Positions 39,808 through 48,930 of a stretch of DNA of 64,000 bases are shown piece after piece; the first letter of the stretch is position 1, and every line of letters begins with the position of its first letter. The translations under genes were made by a program, and so were the position numbers. The DNA comes from UMGS172 sp964424555. Its GTDB lineage: Bacteria > Bacillota > Clostridia > Oscillospirales > Acutalibacteraceae. The stretch covers positions 1 to 64,000 of the forward strand of contig CAYRIX010000002.1 of NCBI GenBank assembly GCA_964424555.1, written 5' to 3'. The notes beneath the pieces were generated by a model. The model did no database searches, was not told the origin of the DNA, and saw only the letters and a program-made list of their open reading frames with translations.

Positions 39808-41687
39808 TGAAGCTCCTCCAGCTCAGCGCCCAAGCGCTCCCATTCCGTCATCAATTCTTCAAGCTTCGTGTTGAGCGCGTCGGCCTCAGCCGACAGCTCG
39901 GCCACCCTTTCATAGTCCGACACTACCTCGTCGGACGACATGAGAGCATTGACCTCATCCAATTTACCTTCGGTCTCGGCTATCTCCTGCTCGCACTTGG
40001 CAAAGGCCGTTTTCAGCTTGCGGAGACGCGAAGCCTCCTCCTTTTTGCGGAGGTATTCGTTTTTATTCTGTGATACCGCCTTTTCCCTTTTAGGAGCCTC
40101 GGCTGATTGGCGCACCTCAGTATATTTATCATAGTTACCCTCTAAAATTTTGACGGTGCCGTTTTCAAAATACATGACCTTTGAGGCCAGCCTGTTTATA
40201 AGATAACGGTCATGCGAAACGCAGACCAAGGTTCCGTCAAAGCCATCCAAAGCCTCCTCCAAGACCTCACGCGATTCGAGGTCTAAGTGGTTGGTCGGCT
40301 CGTCCAATAAAAGCAGGTTGTTGTGGGACAGCATCAGGCGGCAAAGCGCGACCCTTGCCCGTTCGCCGCCCGAAAGGGTTTCGATTTTTTCAAAGACCTC
40401 CTCACCCTTAAAAAGGAACAGGGCAAGCGCACTTCTCAAAGCCGTGTCACCCAAGGCGGGATAGTCGTCACGCAATTGTTGGAAAATAGTTTTATCAAGA
40501 CACAGGTCGCGCTGGTGCTGATCGAAATATCCGACCGACACACCGACACCGTACTGAACGGCGGTCTTGTCCAGAATCTGCCTGAGCAAGGTGGTTTTTC
40601 CGCAACCGTTGGGGCCGATTATGAAAATTCGGTCTCCTCGGCGCACATCCAACGAAACATTATTATAAAGATAACGGCCGTCGAACGCTCTTGACAAATC
40701 TTCACCCTTCAAAACCTCGTCGCCGCTTCTGACGGCGGCTGAAAAGGACAAACTCATTCCCTCTTTTTCGGAGTCAGGTATCTCAAGGTCACGTAACAAG
40801 CGATCGATCATTTTTTGCTTATTTTCGGCCGTTTTTATATTCTTTTCACGGTTCCAGCGACGCTGCTGTTCGATGATTTTCTCGATTCTCGAAACCTCAC
40901 GCATGGTGTTGTCGTAATTGCGCTGAACAGTCAGCTTGCGCTCCTCTTTCACCTTCTGATACTTAGTATAGTTGCCGTCACAGCAGTACAGCTTGTGATT
41001 GTCCATTTCAAAAATGCGGTTGGCAACACGGTCAAGAAAATAACGGTCATGTGAAATGATAATAACCGCTTTTTTGCAGGTGCGGATATACCCGTCGAGC
41101 CACTCGATAGCGTCAATATCAAGATGGTTGGTCGGCTCGTCCAAAAGAATAACATCGGGCGCCGACAAAAGAAGTTTACATAATTCTATTTTTGAACGCT
41201 GGCCGCCTGAAAGCTGAGGCACATTCAAAAGCAGTTCCTCGTCCGAAAAGCCGAGGCCTAAAAGAGCCGACCTTGTGCGTGCACGGTAGGTGAGTCCCCC
41301 TAAAGCCTCAAATTTTTCACGAAGAGCATGATGCCTTTCAATTAGCTCGGCACTTTGGTCGGTCTCAAGCCGTAATGTCAGCTCACTCAGCTCATCCTCT
41401 GATTTAATAAGTTCGTCAAAGACCGACAAGGCCTCATGGTAAGCGGTTTTTTGTGAGCCTTGGCAGGCATGCTGATTGAGTACACCGATGCTCACACCGC
41501 TTTTGCGGACGACACTGCCCGAATCAGGCAATTCTTCACCCGAAATCATGCGAAAAAGCGTGGTCTTGCCGCAACCGTTGCCGCCGATAAGACCAACAAT
41601 ATCATCGGGCTCGATATCGAACCCGATGTTTTCAAAAAGTAAATTGTCACCGTAGGACTTTGAAAGTCCGTTGACACTTACAAGCAT
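39804..41687 (-). CDS. ABC-F family ATPase (Uup/YdiF-like)
   Basis: 627 residues without membrane segments. Two ABC domains: Walker A GGNGCGKTT with signature LSGGQRSK, and Walker A GPNGCGKTT with signature LSGGERAR; both have LLDEPTNHLD Walker B motifs. An ABC-F linker (ERKLTVQRNYDNTMREVSR) and a C-terminal coiled coil (about 540-627) follow. ABC-F proteins act on ribosomes; some protect against antibiotics, others are housekeeping. The tail suggests the Uup/YdiF group, not a named resistance protein. It lies 20 bp after aroF. Confidence 0.93.
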   Translation of the reverse strand: MLVSVNGLSKSYGDNLLFENIGFDIEPDDIVGLIGGNGCGKTTLFRMISGEELPDSGSVVRKSGVSIGVLNQHACQGSQKTAYHEALSVFDELIKSEDELSELTLRLETDQSAELIERHHALREKFEALGGLTYRARTRSALLGLGFSDEELLLNVPQLSGGQRSKIELCKLLLSAPDVILLDEPTNHLDIDAIEWLDGYIRTCKKAVIIISHDRYFLDRVANRIFEMDNHKLYCCDGNYTKYQKVKEERKLTVQRNYDNTMREVSRIEKIIEQQRRWNREKNIKTAENKQKMIDRLLRDLEIPDSEKEGMSLSFSAAVRSGDEVLKGEDLSRAFDGRYLYNNVSLDVRRGDRIFIIGPNGCGKTTLLRQILDKTAVQYGVGVSVGYFDQHQRDLCLDKTIFQQLRDDYPALGDTALRSALALFLFKGEEVFEKIETLSGGERARVALCRLMLSHNNLLLLDEPTNHLDLESREVLEEALDGFDGTLVCVSHDRYLINRLASKVMYFENGTVKILEGNYDKYTEVRQSAEAPKREKAVSQNKNEYLRKKEEASRLRKLKTAFAKCEQEIAETEGKLDEVNALMSSDEVVSDYERVAELSAEADALNTKLEELMTEWERLGAELEELQ

Positions 41688-41707
41688 TTGTTTCTCCTAA
41701 AATTTTG

Positions 41708-42736
41708 TTACAGAAGCTCGGCCATATCAAGCACCAACCGCTCGGTCTTTTCCCAGCCGAGGCAGGGGTCGGTTATGGATTTGCCGAACACACCCTCTCC
41801 TATTTTCTGGCATCCGTCCTCAATATAGCTTTCTATCATAAAGCCCTTGACCAATTTTTTGATGTCGGCAGAATGGCGGCAGCTATGCAGTACTTCTTTA
41901 CAGATACGGATCTGCTCTAAATACTGCTTACCCGAGTTGGAATGGTTGGTATCAACAATAAGCGCCATATTCTTGAGATTGCGCTCGGAATAATCCTGAC
42001 AAAGATTGATGAGATCCTCGTAGTGGTAGTTGGGGTGCGAACGTCCCTTGCTGTCGACCGAGCCTCTGAGGATTGCGTGGGTCAAGGGGTTGCCGTCGGT
42101 CGTGACCTCCCATCCTCGTGAAATAAAGGTCTGCGGATGCTGAGCAGCCGTAATGGAGTTAAGCATGACCGACACATCACCACTGGTGGGGTTCTTCATT
42201 CCGACAGGAATCTCGATACCGCTGGCAACAAGGCGGTGCTGTTGATTTTCGACCGAACGTGCGCCGACCGCTACATACGATAAAACATCCGACAGATAAT
42301 AATAGTTATCGGGGTAAAGCATCTCATCGGCGCTCGAAAGACCTGTCTCTTTAATAGCTCGGATGTGCAGATGACGGATAGCCATAAGACCCTTTATCAT
42401 ATCGGGCTTTTCGTTGGGGTTAGGCTGATGCACCATACCCTTATAGCCGTCACCCGTGGTTCTCGGCTTATTGGTGTATATGCGGGGTATCATAAGTATC
42501 TTGTCCTTGACCTCTGACTGCAGACGTGCAAGACGGTTGATGTATTCGATGACAGGCTCCTCGGTGTCGGCCGAGCACGGGCCTATTACCAAGATCATTC
42601 GGTCATCCTTGCCCTCAAACACCTTGGCTATTTCAGCATCCCGCTGTGCCTTTGCCTTGGCGGCATCGGCTGGCAAAGGAAGTTCCTTTATAATTTCCTC
42701 AGGATGAGGTAATACTCTTTCATTAATTACTGCCAT
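41708..42736 (-). CDS. aroF: 3-deoxy-7-phosphoheptulonate synthase, class I alpha
   Basis: 342 residues from ATG 42736 (MAVINERVLPHPEEI), with GGAGG ten bases upstream. First step of aromatic amino acid biosynthesis: condenses PEP and erythrose 4-phosphate. Family marks are VIGPCSADTEEPVIEY, PRTTGDGYKGMVHQPN, GARSVENQQHRLVASGIEIPVGMKN and VDTNHSNSGKQ. The N-terminal extension resembles feedback-regulated AroF/G/H proteins. First in an operon with ABC-F, HAD and MATE genes; the company is unusual for an aro gene. Confidence 0.95.
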   Translation of the reverse strand: MAVINERVLPHPEEIIKELPLPADAAKAKAQRDAEIAKVFEGKDDRMILVIGPCSADTEEPVIEYINRLARLQSEVKDKILMIPRIYTNKPRTTGDGYKGMVHQPNPNEKPDMIKGLMAIRHLHIRAIKETGLSSADEMLYPDNYYYLSDVLSYVAVGARSVENQQHRLVASGIEIPVGMKNPTSGDVSVMLNSITAAQHPQTFISRGWEVTTDGNPLTHAILRGSVDSKGRSHPNYHYEDLINLCQDYSERNLKNMALIVDTNHSNSGKQYLEQIRICKEVLHSCRHSADIKKLVKGFMIESYIEDGCQKIGEGVFGKSITDPCLGWEKTERLVLDMAELL

Positions 42737-42782
42737 TTTACATTTCCTCCCAAACAAGGCGACACCTTATTGTTATCATCAT

Positions 42783-42811
42783 ATTTTATCACATCTTTTT
42801 GCGAATTTAAA
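42783..42811 (-). promoter_or_regulatory. Probable promoter of the aroF operon
   Basis: Minus-strand TAAAAT (42788-42783) with TG two bases before it, and a weak TTTAAA (42811-42806) at 17-bp spacing. Confidence 0.5.
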
Positions 42812-42938
42812 GTACCTTAAGCAATAAAATTATACATTTTACGGAATATATTTGCACTTTTTTGCTGTTTTACAGACTAATTCTTCGGTTTTGAGTGTAT
42901 ATTTTTAAGGTACAACTATAAAAGTTACAAATCCTTAA

Positions 42939-42967
42939 TTGAAAAAGGTGAGAATTTGTGCTACAAT
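42939..42967 (+). promoter_or_regulatory. Sigma-A promoter of the LTA-synthase-like gene
   Basis: TTGAAA (42939-42944), 17 bp, TACAAT (42962-42967); about 47 bp before the ATG. Confidence 0.75.
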
Positions 42968-43013
42968 GTTTTACGTTAAAAACATTCCATACCATATTTT
43001 AAGGTGAAACGTA

Positions 43014-45239
43014 ATGAGTTTAAAAGAAAATCTTAAAGGCTTTGGCTCCAACGTTCTCCATGTATTAAAAAGAGCGTTCTCATTTTTAGGCCGTCACACT
43101 TATGTTTTAAGTCTTGTGCTTGGTCTTGTGCTTAATTTTATAATAGAATGCCTGCACCGTCACTCGCTTGTTGACGGCCTTCTTCATGTTGTTCAAAGTC
43201 CGCTACCCTTTATTTTTAACTCACTTGTCATTGCAACCGTAATGGCAGTGTGCTCGCTTTTTAAGCGCCGATATTTTCTTTACTGTCTTTTCGGCGCACT
43301 GTTTCTGGGCTTTGGCATTGCCAACTGTGTACTGCTCGCCATGCGTGTTACTCCGCTTGAATGGGCCGACCTGCAGGTCGTAAAAATAAGCCTTATCACC
43401 AAATATCTCACGCCCTTTTATATCGGACTGATAATTTTTGCCATCTCGCTCGCACTTGCGGCACTGGTTTGGCTTTTTGTAAAGCTTCCCAAAGCACGGG
43501 TGAACTATCTTCGTGAAGGTATCTCGGCCGTGTCGTATATCGCTGTGCTGACGGTGTGTCTTCTGACCTTCAGAGCAACGGGCATTCTGTTGGCAAGCCA
43601 CACCAAAAACCTTGCCAACGCATATAAGCAGTACGGCTTTAACTATTGCTTCCTGTGCAGTGTATTTGATCTTGGTATCGACCAGCCCGAGCTTTATACT
43701 AAGGATGACATTGACCGCATCACATCATCTGTCACCGAAGCCTCCCGTAACAATCAGACCGTAAAACAGCAGGCAGCCTCGGTTCAGAACAAAGAGCCCT
43801 CACCTAACGTAATTTATCTGCAGCTTGAGACCTTCTTTGATGTCAATCATTTATCTAATGTAGAGTTTTCAGAGGATCCTATCCCTAATTTTACAAAGCT
43901 TCACACCGAGTATTCCTCGGGTTACCTCGGTGTTCCGTCCATCGGTGCGGGCACAGCCAATACAGAGTTTGAGATAATCTCGGGAATGTCGCTGAACGAC
44001 TTCGGTATGGGTGAATACCCTTATAAGACCATTTTGCAGACCGAGCCGAGCGAAAGTGTGTGCTATAATCTGAAAAACCGAGGCTATACCACACATGCGA
44101 TACACAACAACACGGGAGTGTTTTACGACCGTAATCTTGTTTTCTCCAACCTCGGCTTTGATACCTTTACCTCGCTCGAATATATGCAGGATGTTGAGTA
44201 CACCTCGGCAGGCTGGGCAAAGGATAATGTACTGTTGGGCTGTATAAACGATTGCCTTGATTCAAGCGAGGGCAGTGATGTTGTATACACCATAACCGTT
44301 CAAAGCCATGGCAAGTACCCTTCGGACTATCAGGATGAATTGCCGATAGATGCCGTTGGCTTCAGCGATGATGAGGATACCAATAAGGAATTCAGATATT
44401 ACATCAACCAGCTTTATGAGGTTGACCAATTTATCGGTGAATTGATTGCTTCACTTGAGGCAAGAAACGAGCGTACCGTTGTTGTAATGTACGGCGACCA
44501 CCTGCCGAGCTTCGACATATCACCCGAGGATCTTGAGGGCGGTGACCTTTTTGCAACCGAATATGTTATATGGAACAACTTCGGACTTGAAAAGCAGGAT
44601 GGCAACATTATGGCATACCAGATATCGGCAAAGATCATGGAGCTTATCGGCCTTGACGACGGTATGCTGACCAAGCTGCATCAGAACTTCAGCCAAGAGC
44701 CTCAATATCACGATTGGCTTCGCACTTTAGAGTACGACATGCTTTACGGTGAAAAATATTCCTTTGGCGGAAAGGAAAACTATCCTTATAAAACAACCGA
44801 TATCAAGATGGGTGTTAAGGATGTCACCATCTCGGATGTCGAGCTTAATGCTGACGAAACCGTAACAGTTTCGGGACTGCATTTTACCGATCACAGCCGC
44901 ATAATGATAAACGACAGCATGGTCGACACAATATTTGTTGACAACTTCACGCTCACGACCGATGAAAGCGTTGAAATTCTTACGGGCGACCACCTTGCCG
45001 TTGTTCAGGTGGACAACAGCGGAAATGCTTTAAGCAGCAGTAAATATTACCTTATCGGCGGAACCGAGGAATACCCCACCGTCACCGAAGACAAGGACAA
45101 TATCATATACAAGCCAAAGGGCTTCAAGCTTTCGACCGCCATTGCAATAATAGTTGCAGGCATAGCTGTTATTTCCTTATCCATAACGATTTTGACTGTA
45201 ACGATCCGCCGTCGCAGGTCGAACAACACTAAAGATTAA
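43014..45239 (+). CDS. LTA synthase-like sulfatase-family membrane enzyme with extra C-terminal domain
   Basis: 741 residues. Five membrane helices fill residues 20-200. The extracellular sulfatase-fold domain (about 255-575) has metal ligand NVIYLQLETFF, catalytic Thr314 in GAGTANTEFE, and MYGDHLPSF near residue 490. This is the LtaS/phosphoglycerol transferase pattern: transfer of glycerol phosphate from phosphatidylglycerol to a glycan or lipid anchor. Unlike LtaS, it continues with a beta-rich Ig-like domain (about 600-690, VTISDVELNADETVTVSGLHF) and a C-terminal membrane helix (about 712-733) ending in Arg residues. The ATG has AAGGTGAAACGT upstream. It is transcribed alone. Confidence 0.85.
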   Translation: MSLKENLKGFGSNVLHVLKRAFSFLGRHTYVLSLVLGLVLNFIIECLHRHSLVDGLLHVVQSPLPFIFNSLVIATVMAVCSLFKRRYFLYCLFGALFLGFGIANCVLLAMRVTPLEWADLQVVKISLITKYLTPFYIGLIIFAISLALAALVWLFVKLPKARVNYLREGISAVSYIAVLTVCLLTFRATGILLASHTKNLANAYKQYGFNYCFLCSVFDLGIDQPELYTKDDIDRITSSVTEASRNNQTVKQQAASVQNKEPSPNVIYLQLETFFDVNHLSNVEFSEDPIPNFTKLHTEYSSGYLGVPSIGAGTANTEFEIISGMSLNDFGMGEYPYKTILQTEPSESVCYNLKNRGYTTHAIHNNTGVFYDRNLVFSNLGFDTFTSLEYMQDVEYTSAGWAKDNVLLGCINDCLDSSEGSDVVYTITVQSHGKYPSDYQDELPIDAVGFSDDEDTNKEFRYYINQLYEVDQFIGELIASLEARNERTVVVMYGDHLPSFDISPEDLEGGDLFATEYVIWNNFGLEKQDGNIMAYQISAKIMELIGLDDGMLTKLHQNFSQEPQYHDWLRTLEYDMLYGEKYSFGGKENYPYKTTDIKMGVKDVTISDVELNADETVTVSGLHFTDHSRIMINDSMVDTIFVDNFTLTTDESVEILTGDHLAVVQVDNSGNALSSSKYYLIGGTEEYPTVTEDKDNIIYKPKGFKLSTAIAIIVAGIAVISLSITILTVTIRRRRSNNTKD

Positions 45240-45257
45240 TCTTTCTTAAATAAAACT

Positions 45258-45299
45258 AAGACCGCTCAAGGTGTAAAGCCTTAAGCGGTCTTGATTTTT
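45258..45299. terminator. Bidirectional terminator between the LTA-synthase-like and DUF1643 genes
   Basis: Stem AAGACCGCT/AGCGGTCTT with an inner AAGG/CCTT pair, followed by GATTTTTA on the plus strand and by an A/T-rich stretch on the minus strand. Confidence 0.8.
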
Positions 45300-45924
45300 A
45301 CAGACTGTCAAGATACTGCAGCACATCCTCAAACAGCTCGGTGCCGCTGTCCTTTTTCAAATACAGTGGATGGTGCGGATGTCCCTTAGCCTTAGACCTT
45401 GCACCAACGGTATACCATTTTGCACCGAAGCGCTCACCTCGAACTATCATATCCTTTACGCAATCCTTAAGATACGGTCGCTTTTCGATTATCGTACCCC
45501 AAGCCGCCCATATAGCAGGCTTGTGCCCATCACCGTAAGACGACAGAATATACTCAAACGCTCTCATGTTTTCCGTGTGCATAGGCTCATTGAAATCGGG
45601 GTCCATATCATCGGGATTGGTTGCCCTCTGCGGATACACATTAAACATTATAAATGAGTCATAGCCGTTATGTAACGCAATACGCTCAACGCTTTTAAGC
45701 GTATTGTCAAGATTATCAGGCTCGGCAGTCGATGGGTTTATCCCAATGCAGATAAGCGGATTTTTGCCCTTAGTACCTAAAATATAACGGTATTCCGAAT
45801 ATCGGCACGGTATATACAGCCATTTTTTTGCATCATATTCGTGCTCCGAGGTCTGCTCCTCGGCTAACGCAGTCTTAAAGGCAAGTATCTCAACCTTTTG
45901 AGACACCGTCGACGGGATATGCAT
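45298..45924 (-). CDS. DUF1643-family protein
   Basis: 208 residues. The family core LICIGINPSTAEPDNLDNTLKSVERIA and FIMFNVYPQRATNPDDMD is clear, followed by WAAWGTIIEKRPYL and HPLYLKKDSG near the end. No biochemical function is established to my knowledge; a nucleotide- or nucleic-acid-related role has been suspected from the fold. ATG 45924 lies immediately after the secA stop, with AAAGGATG inside the secA end, so it is translationally coupled to secA. Confidence 0.85.
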   Translation of the reverse strand: MHIPSTVSQKVEILAFKTALAEEQTSEHEYDAKKWLYIPCRYSEYRYILGTKGKNPLICIGINPSTAEPDNLDNTLKSVERIALHNGYDSFIMFNVYPQRATNPDDMDPDFNEPMHTENMRAFEYILSSYGDGHKPAIWAAWGTIIEKRPYLKDCVKDMIVRGERFGAKWYTVGARSKAKGHPHHPLYLKKDSGTELFEDVLQYLDSL

Positions 45925-48651
45925 TTAGTCGACATCCTTTCCGCAACAGCGCTTGTACTTCAGACCGCTTCCGCAGGGGCAGGGAGAATTTTTGCTTACT
46001 ACACCCTTGCCACGTACAGTGGTATTCTTATCCACCTTTTCTTCCTCGGCCACCTTTTCACGCTTGGGCTCCTCATCCTTGCGGCGCACCCTTGCGCAAA
46101 TCACCATTTTGGTAGTATCCTCACGAATGGCATCGGTCATGGCACTGAACATATCATAGCCCTCATTACGGTACTCGACAACGGGATTATGCTGACCGTA
46201 AGCACGAAGACCTATGCCCTGTCTCAGCTCATCCATGGCATCAATATGATCCATCCAATGTGTATCAACGCTTCTGAGCAGCATAACTCGTTCTATCTCT
46301 CGCATCATCTCAGAGCCGTATTCCTCTTCCTTGCGGTCGAGCAAATCGATAGCCTTATTCTTAAGCAGATCGGCCACATCACCCTTGTCAAGCTTGTTCA
46401 ACTCATCCACGGTGAATTTAAGGTCGTTCTCTCCGCAAAGCCAGCCACGGAAATAATCTCTTAAGCCGTCGAGATTCCAATCATCGGGAATGTCACTTGT
46501 GAGATATGTGCCGACTGCCGACTCGATGGTATCGCTGACCATCTTTCGAACTGTATCCTTGATATCCTCGCCGTCAAGCACACGGTTACGCTGAGCATAG
46601 ATAAGCTCACGCTGCTTGTTCATAACGTCATCATAATCAAGAACATTCTTACGGATTCCGAAGTTGCGTCCCTCAATACGTTGCTGAGCACTTTCGATGG
46701 ATTTGGTCAGTATGCCTGTTTCGATAGGCATGTTCTCATCTACCCTGAGCATGTTCATCATATTATATATACGCTCACCGCCAAAAAGACGCATAAGGTC
46801 ATCCTCTAAGGAAACGTAGAAACGGCTTGCGCCGGGGTCACCCTGACGTCCTGCTCGGCCTCTCAGCTGATTGTCGATACGTCTTGACTCGTGACGTTCG
46901 GTGCCAATGATAAACAGACCGCCTGCTTCCCTTACCTTTTCGGCCTCGGGCTCAATTTCGGACTTGAACTGACCGTGGAACTTGTGATACTCCTCACGTG
47001 CCTTTAAAATATCGGTATCCTGAGTTTCGGCAAAGCCTGTAGCCGCCGAGATTAGCTCCTCAGAATAGCCCAGTTTACGAAGCTCGGATTTGGCAAGGTA
47101 TTCGGCATTACCGCCCAGCATAATATCGGTGCCTCGTCCTGCCATGTTGGTGGCAATGGTCACAGCACCAAACTTACCTGCCTGAGCGATTATCTCGGCT
47201 TCCTTATCGTGATATTTTGCATTCAAAACATTGTGCTTGATACCTTTTTTTCTAAGCAAGGTGGAAAGCTGTTCGGATTTTTCAATCGAAATAGTGCCGA
47301 CCAGCACAGGCTGACCCTTTTGATGGCATTCAGCGATATTTTCAATAACAGCGTTGAACTTCGCCCTTTCGGTCTTGTAGATAACATCATCCATATCCTG
47401 ACGTACAACGGGCTTGTTGGTAGGTATCTCAACAACGTCGAGCTTATATATCTGCTGGAACTCGGTCTCTTCAGTCATGGCTGTACCCGTCATACCTGCC
47501 AGCTTATCATAAAGGCGGAAGAAGTTCTGGAATGTAATGGTAGCAAGCGTTCTCGATTCATGGGCGATCTTGACACCCTCTTTGGCCTCGATTGCCTGAT
47601 GCAGACCCTCGTTGTAACGGCGTCCGTACATAATACGTCCCGTAAACTCATCAACGATAAGCACCTCGCCGTCCTTGACAACATAGTCAACATCACGCTT
47701 CATAATACCGTAAGCACGGATGGCCTGCTGAATGTGGTGTGATATCGTGATATTCTCGGGGTCGTTAAGATTTTCAAGGTTAAAGAAAGCCTCAGCCTTT
47801 TCGACACCCGAAGGAGTCAGCGTGCAGGTCTTGGCCTTTTCGTCAACAACGTAGTCTCCGTCTATTGCCAATTCTTCATCGGTCTTTTTATCGTCGGTCT
47901 CACGGATACGGACGCATTTGAGTGAGCGTGCCAGCTTGTTGGCCGACACATAAAGGTCTGATGACTTATCTCCTCGACCCGAAATGATAAGCGGAGTTCT
48001 GGCTTCGTCGATCAAGATAGAGTCAACCTCATCGACAATGGCATAATTATGACCTCTTTGTACCCTCTGCTCCTTATAAATGACCATATTGTCACGAAGA
48101 TAGTCGAAGCCCAACTCGTTATTGGTGCAATAGGTGATGTCGGCATTGTATGCGACCTTTTTCTCCTCGTTGGTCATACCCGGCACAACAAGCCCTACGG
48201 TCAGTCCCAAGAAACTGTAGACCTTGCCCATCCATTCGCTGTCTCGACGTGCAAGATAGTCGTTGACCGTAACGATATGAACACCCTTTTCAGTCAAAGC
48301 ATTAAGGTATGCAGGCAGAGTTGCGACCAAGGTCTTACCCTCACCTGTGCGCATCTCACTGATACGTCCCTGATGAAGTATGATACCACCTAAAATCTGC
48401 ACAGGAAAATGCTTCATTGAAAGCACACGCCAGCTTGCCTCTCTACAGACGGCAAAGGCATCAGGCAGTATGGCATCCAAAGGCTTGCCCTCTTTTAACT
48501 GTGCTTTGAGCTTGTCGGTCATACCTTTAAGCTCGTCATCGCTCATTGCGGCATATTTTTCTTCAAGGTCTAAGACCTGCTGCTGCAACGGTCTTATACG
48601 CTTGATCTCTTTTTCACTGTAGTTTCCGAAAAGTTTTTGCAGTAAACCCAT
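45925..48651 (-). CDS. secA: Preprotein translocase ATPase SecA
   Basis: 908 residues, full length. Motor of general protein export with SecYEG. Walker A is MRTGEGKTLVATLPAYLNAL near residue 100, Walker B LVRD-type segment is followed by VDEVDSILIDEARTPL, then FTGRIMYGRRYNEGLHQAIEAKE in the preprotein cross-linking domain. NBD2 has IATNMAGRGTDIMLGGN and RGRAGRQGDPGASRFY. The C-terminal zinc motif CPCGSGLKYKRCC is intact. ATG 48651 follows AAGGAGAAAGC. A REP-like element lies in the leader. Confidence 0.98.
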   Translation of the reverse strand: MGLLQKLFGNYSEKEIKRIRPLQQQVLDLEEKYAAMSDDELKGMTDKLKAQLKEGKPLDAILPDAFAVCREASWRVLSMKHFPVQILGGIILHQGRISEMRTGEGKTLVATLPAYLNALTEKGVHIVTVNDYLARRDSEWMGKVYSFLGLTVGLVVPGMTNEEKKVAYNADITYCTNNELGFDYLRDNMVIYKEQRVQRGHNYAIVDEVDSILIDEARTPLIISGRGDKSSDLYVSANKLARSLKCVRIRETDDKKTDEELAIDGDYVVDEKAKTCTLTPSGVEKAEAFFNLENLNDPENITISHHIQQAIRAYGIMKRDVDYVVKDGEVLIVDEFTGRIMYGRRYNEGLHQAIEAKEGVKIAHESRTLATITFQNFFRLYDKLAGMTGTAMTEETEFQQIYKLDVVEIPTNKPVVRQDMDDVIYKTERAKFNAVIENIAECHQKGQPVLVGTISIEKSEQLSTLLRKKGIKHNVLNAKYHDKEAEIIAQAGKFGAVTIATNMAGRGTDIMLGGNAEYLAKSELRKLGYSEELISAATGFAETQDTDILKAREEYHKFHGQFKSEIEPEAEKVREAGGLFIIGTERHESRRIDNQLRGRAGRQGDPGASRFYVSLEDDLMRLFGGERIYNMMNMLRVDENMPIETGILTKSIESAQQRIEGRNFGIRKNVLDYDDVMNKQRELIYAQRNRVLDGEDIKDTVRKMVSDTIESAVGTYLTSDIPDDWNLDGLRDYFRGWLCGENDLKFTVDELNKLDKGDVADLLKNKAIDLLDRKEEEYGSEMMREIERVMLLRSVDTHWMDHIDAMDELRQGIGLRAYGQHNPVVEYRNEGYDMFSAMTDAIREDTTKMVICARVRRKDEEPKREKVAEEEKVDKNTTVRGKGVVSKNSPCPCGSGLKYKRCCGKDVD

Positions 48652-48712
48652 TTTAAAGCTTTCTCCTTAAAGTATGTATTTTAATGAGCACACCCATATT
48701 TCCTTCATAACC

Positions 48713-48780
48713 CGTCATTCTAAAACCATTTACGGCTGAAGAAGCTTTCCAAAAGCTCCTCGGCTTGGTTCGAAATGACA
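48713..48780. repeat. REP-like palindromic element in the secA leader
   Basis: Outer arms GTCATT and AATGAC (48714-48719 and 48774-48779) bound a 66-base element with an inner GAAGCTTT/AAAGCTC stem. Read on the minus strand (TGTCATTTCGAACCAAGCC) it resembles widely dispersed intergenic palindromes that start TGTCATTTCGAGC. It is non-coding. Confidence 0.6.
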
Positions 48781-48853
48781 ACACATTATATAGTGTACCA
48801 CATAATTGTTAAAATTTAAAGTATTTTTAATAAGCATTTATATTATTTTTGTG

Positions 48854-48882
48854 TTGAAATTTATGTCTGTTTAATGTATACT
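48854..48882 (+). promoter_or_regulatory. Sigma-A promoter of glyA
   Basis: TTGAAA (48854-48859), 17 bp, TATACT (48877-48882), about 50 bp before glyA. Confidence 0.8.
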
Positions 48883-48930
48883 GTTACCGATTAGAGTACT
48901 AATTTAAACTTTAAGCAAAGGAAGATGAAA

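Noticed and set aside
48652..48853. Possible glycine riboswitch before glyA
   Set aside because: The interval holds the secA leader, a REP-like element and AT-rich sequence; the glyA leader after its promoter is only about 45 bases, too short.
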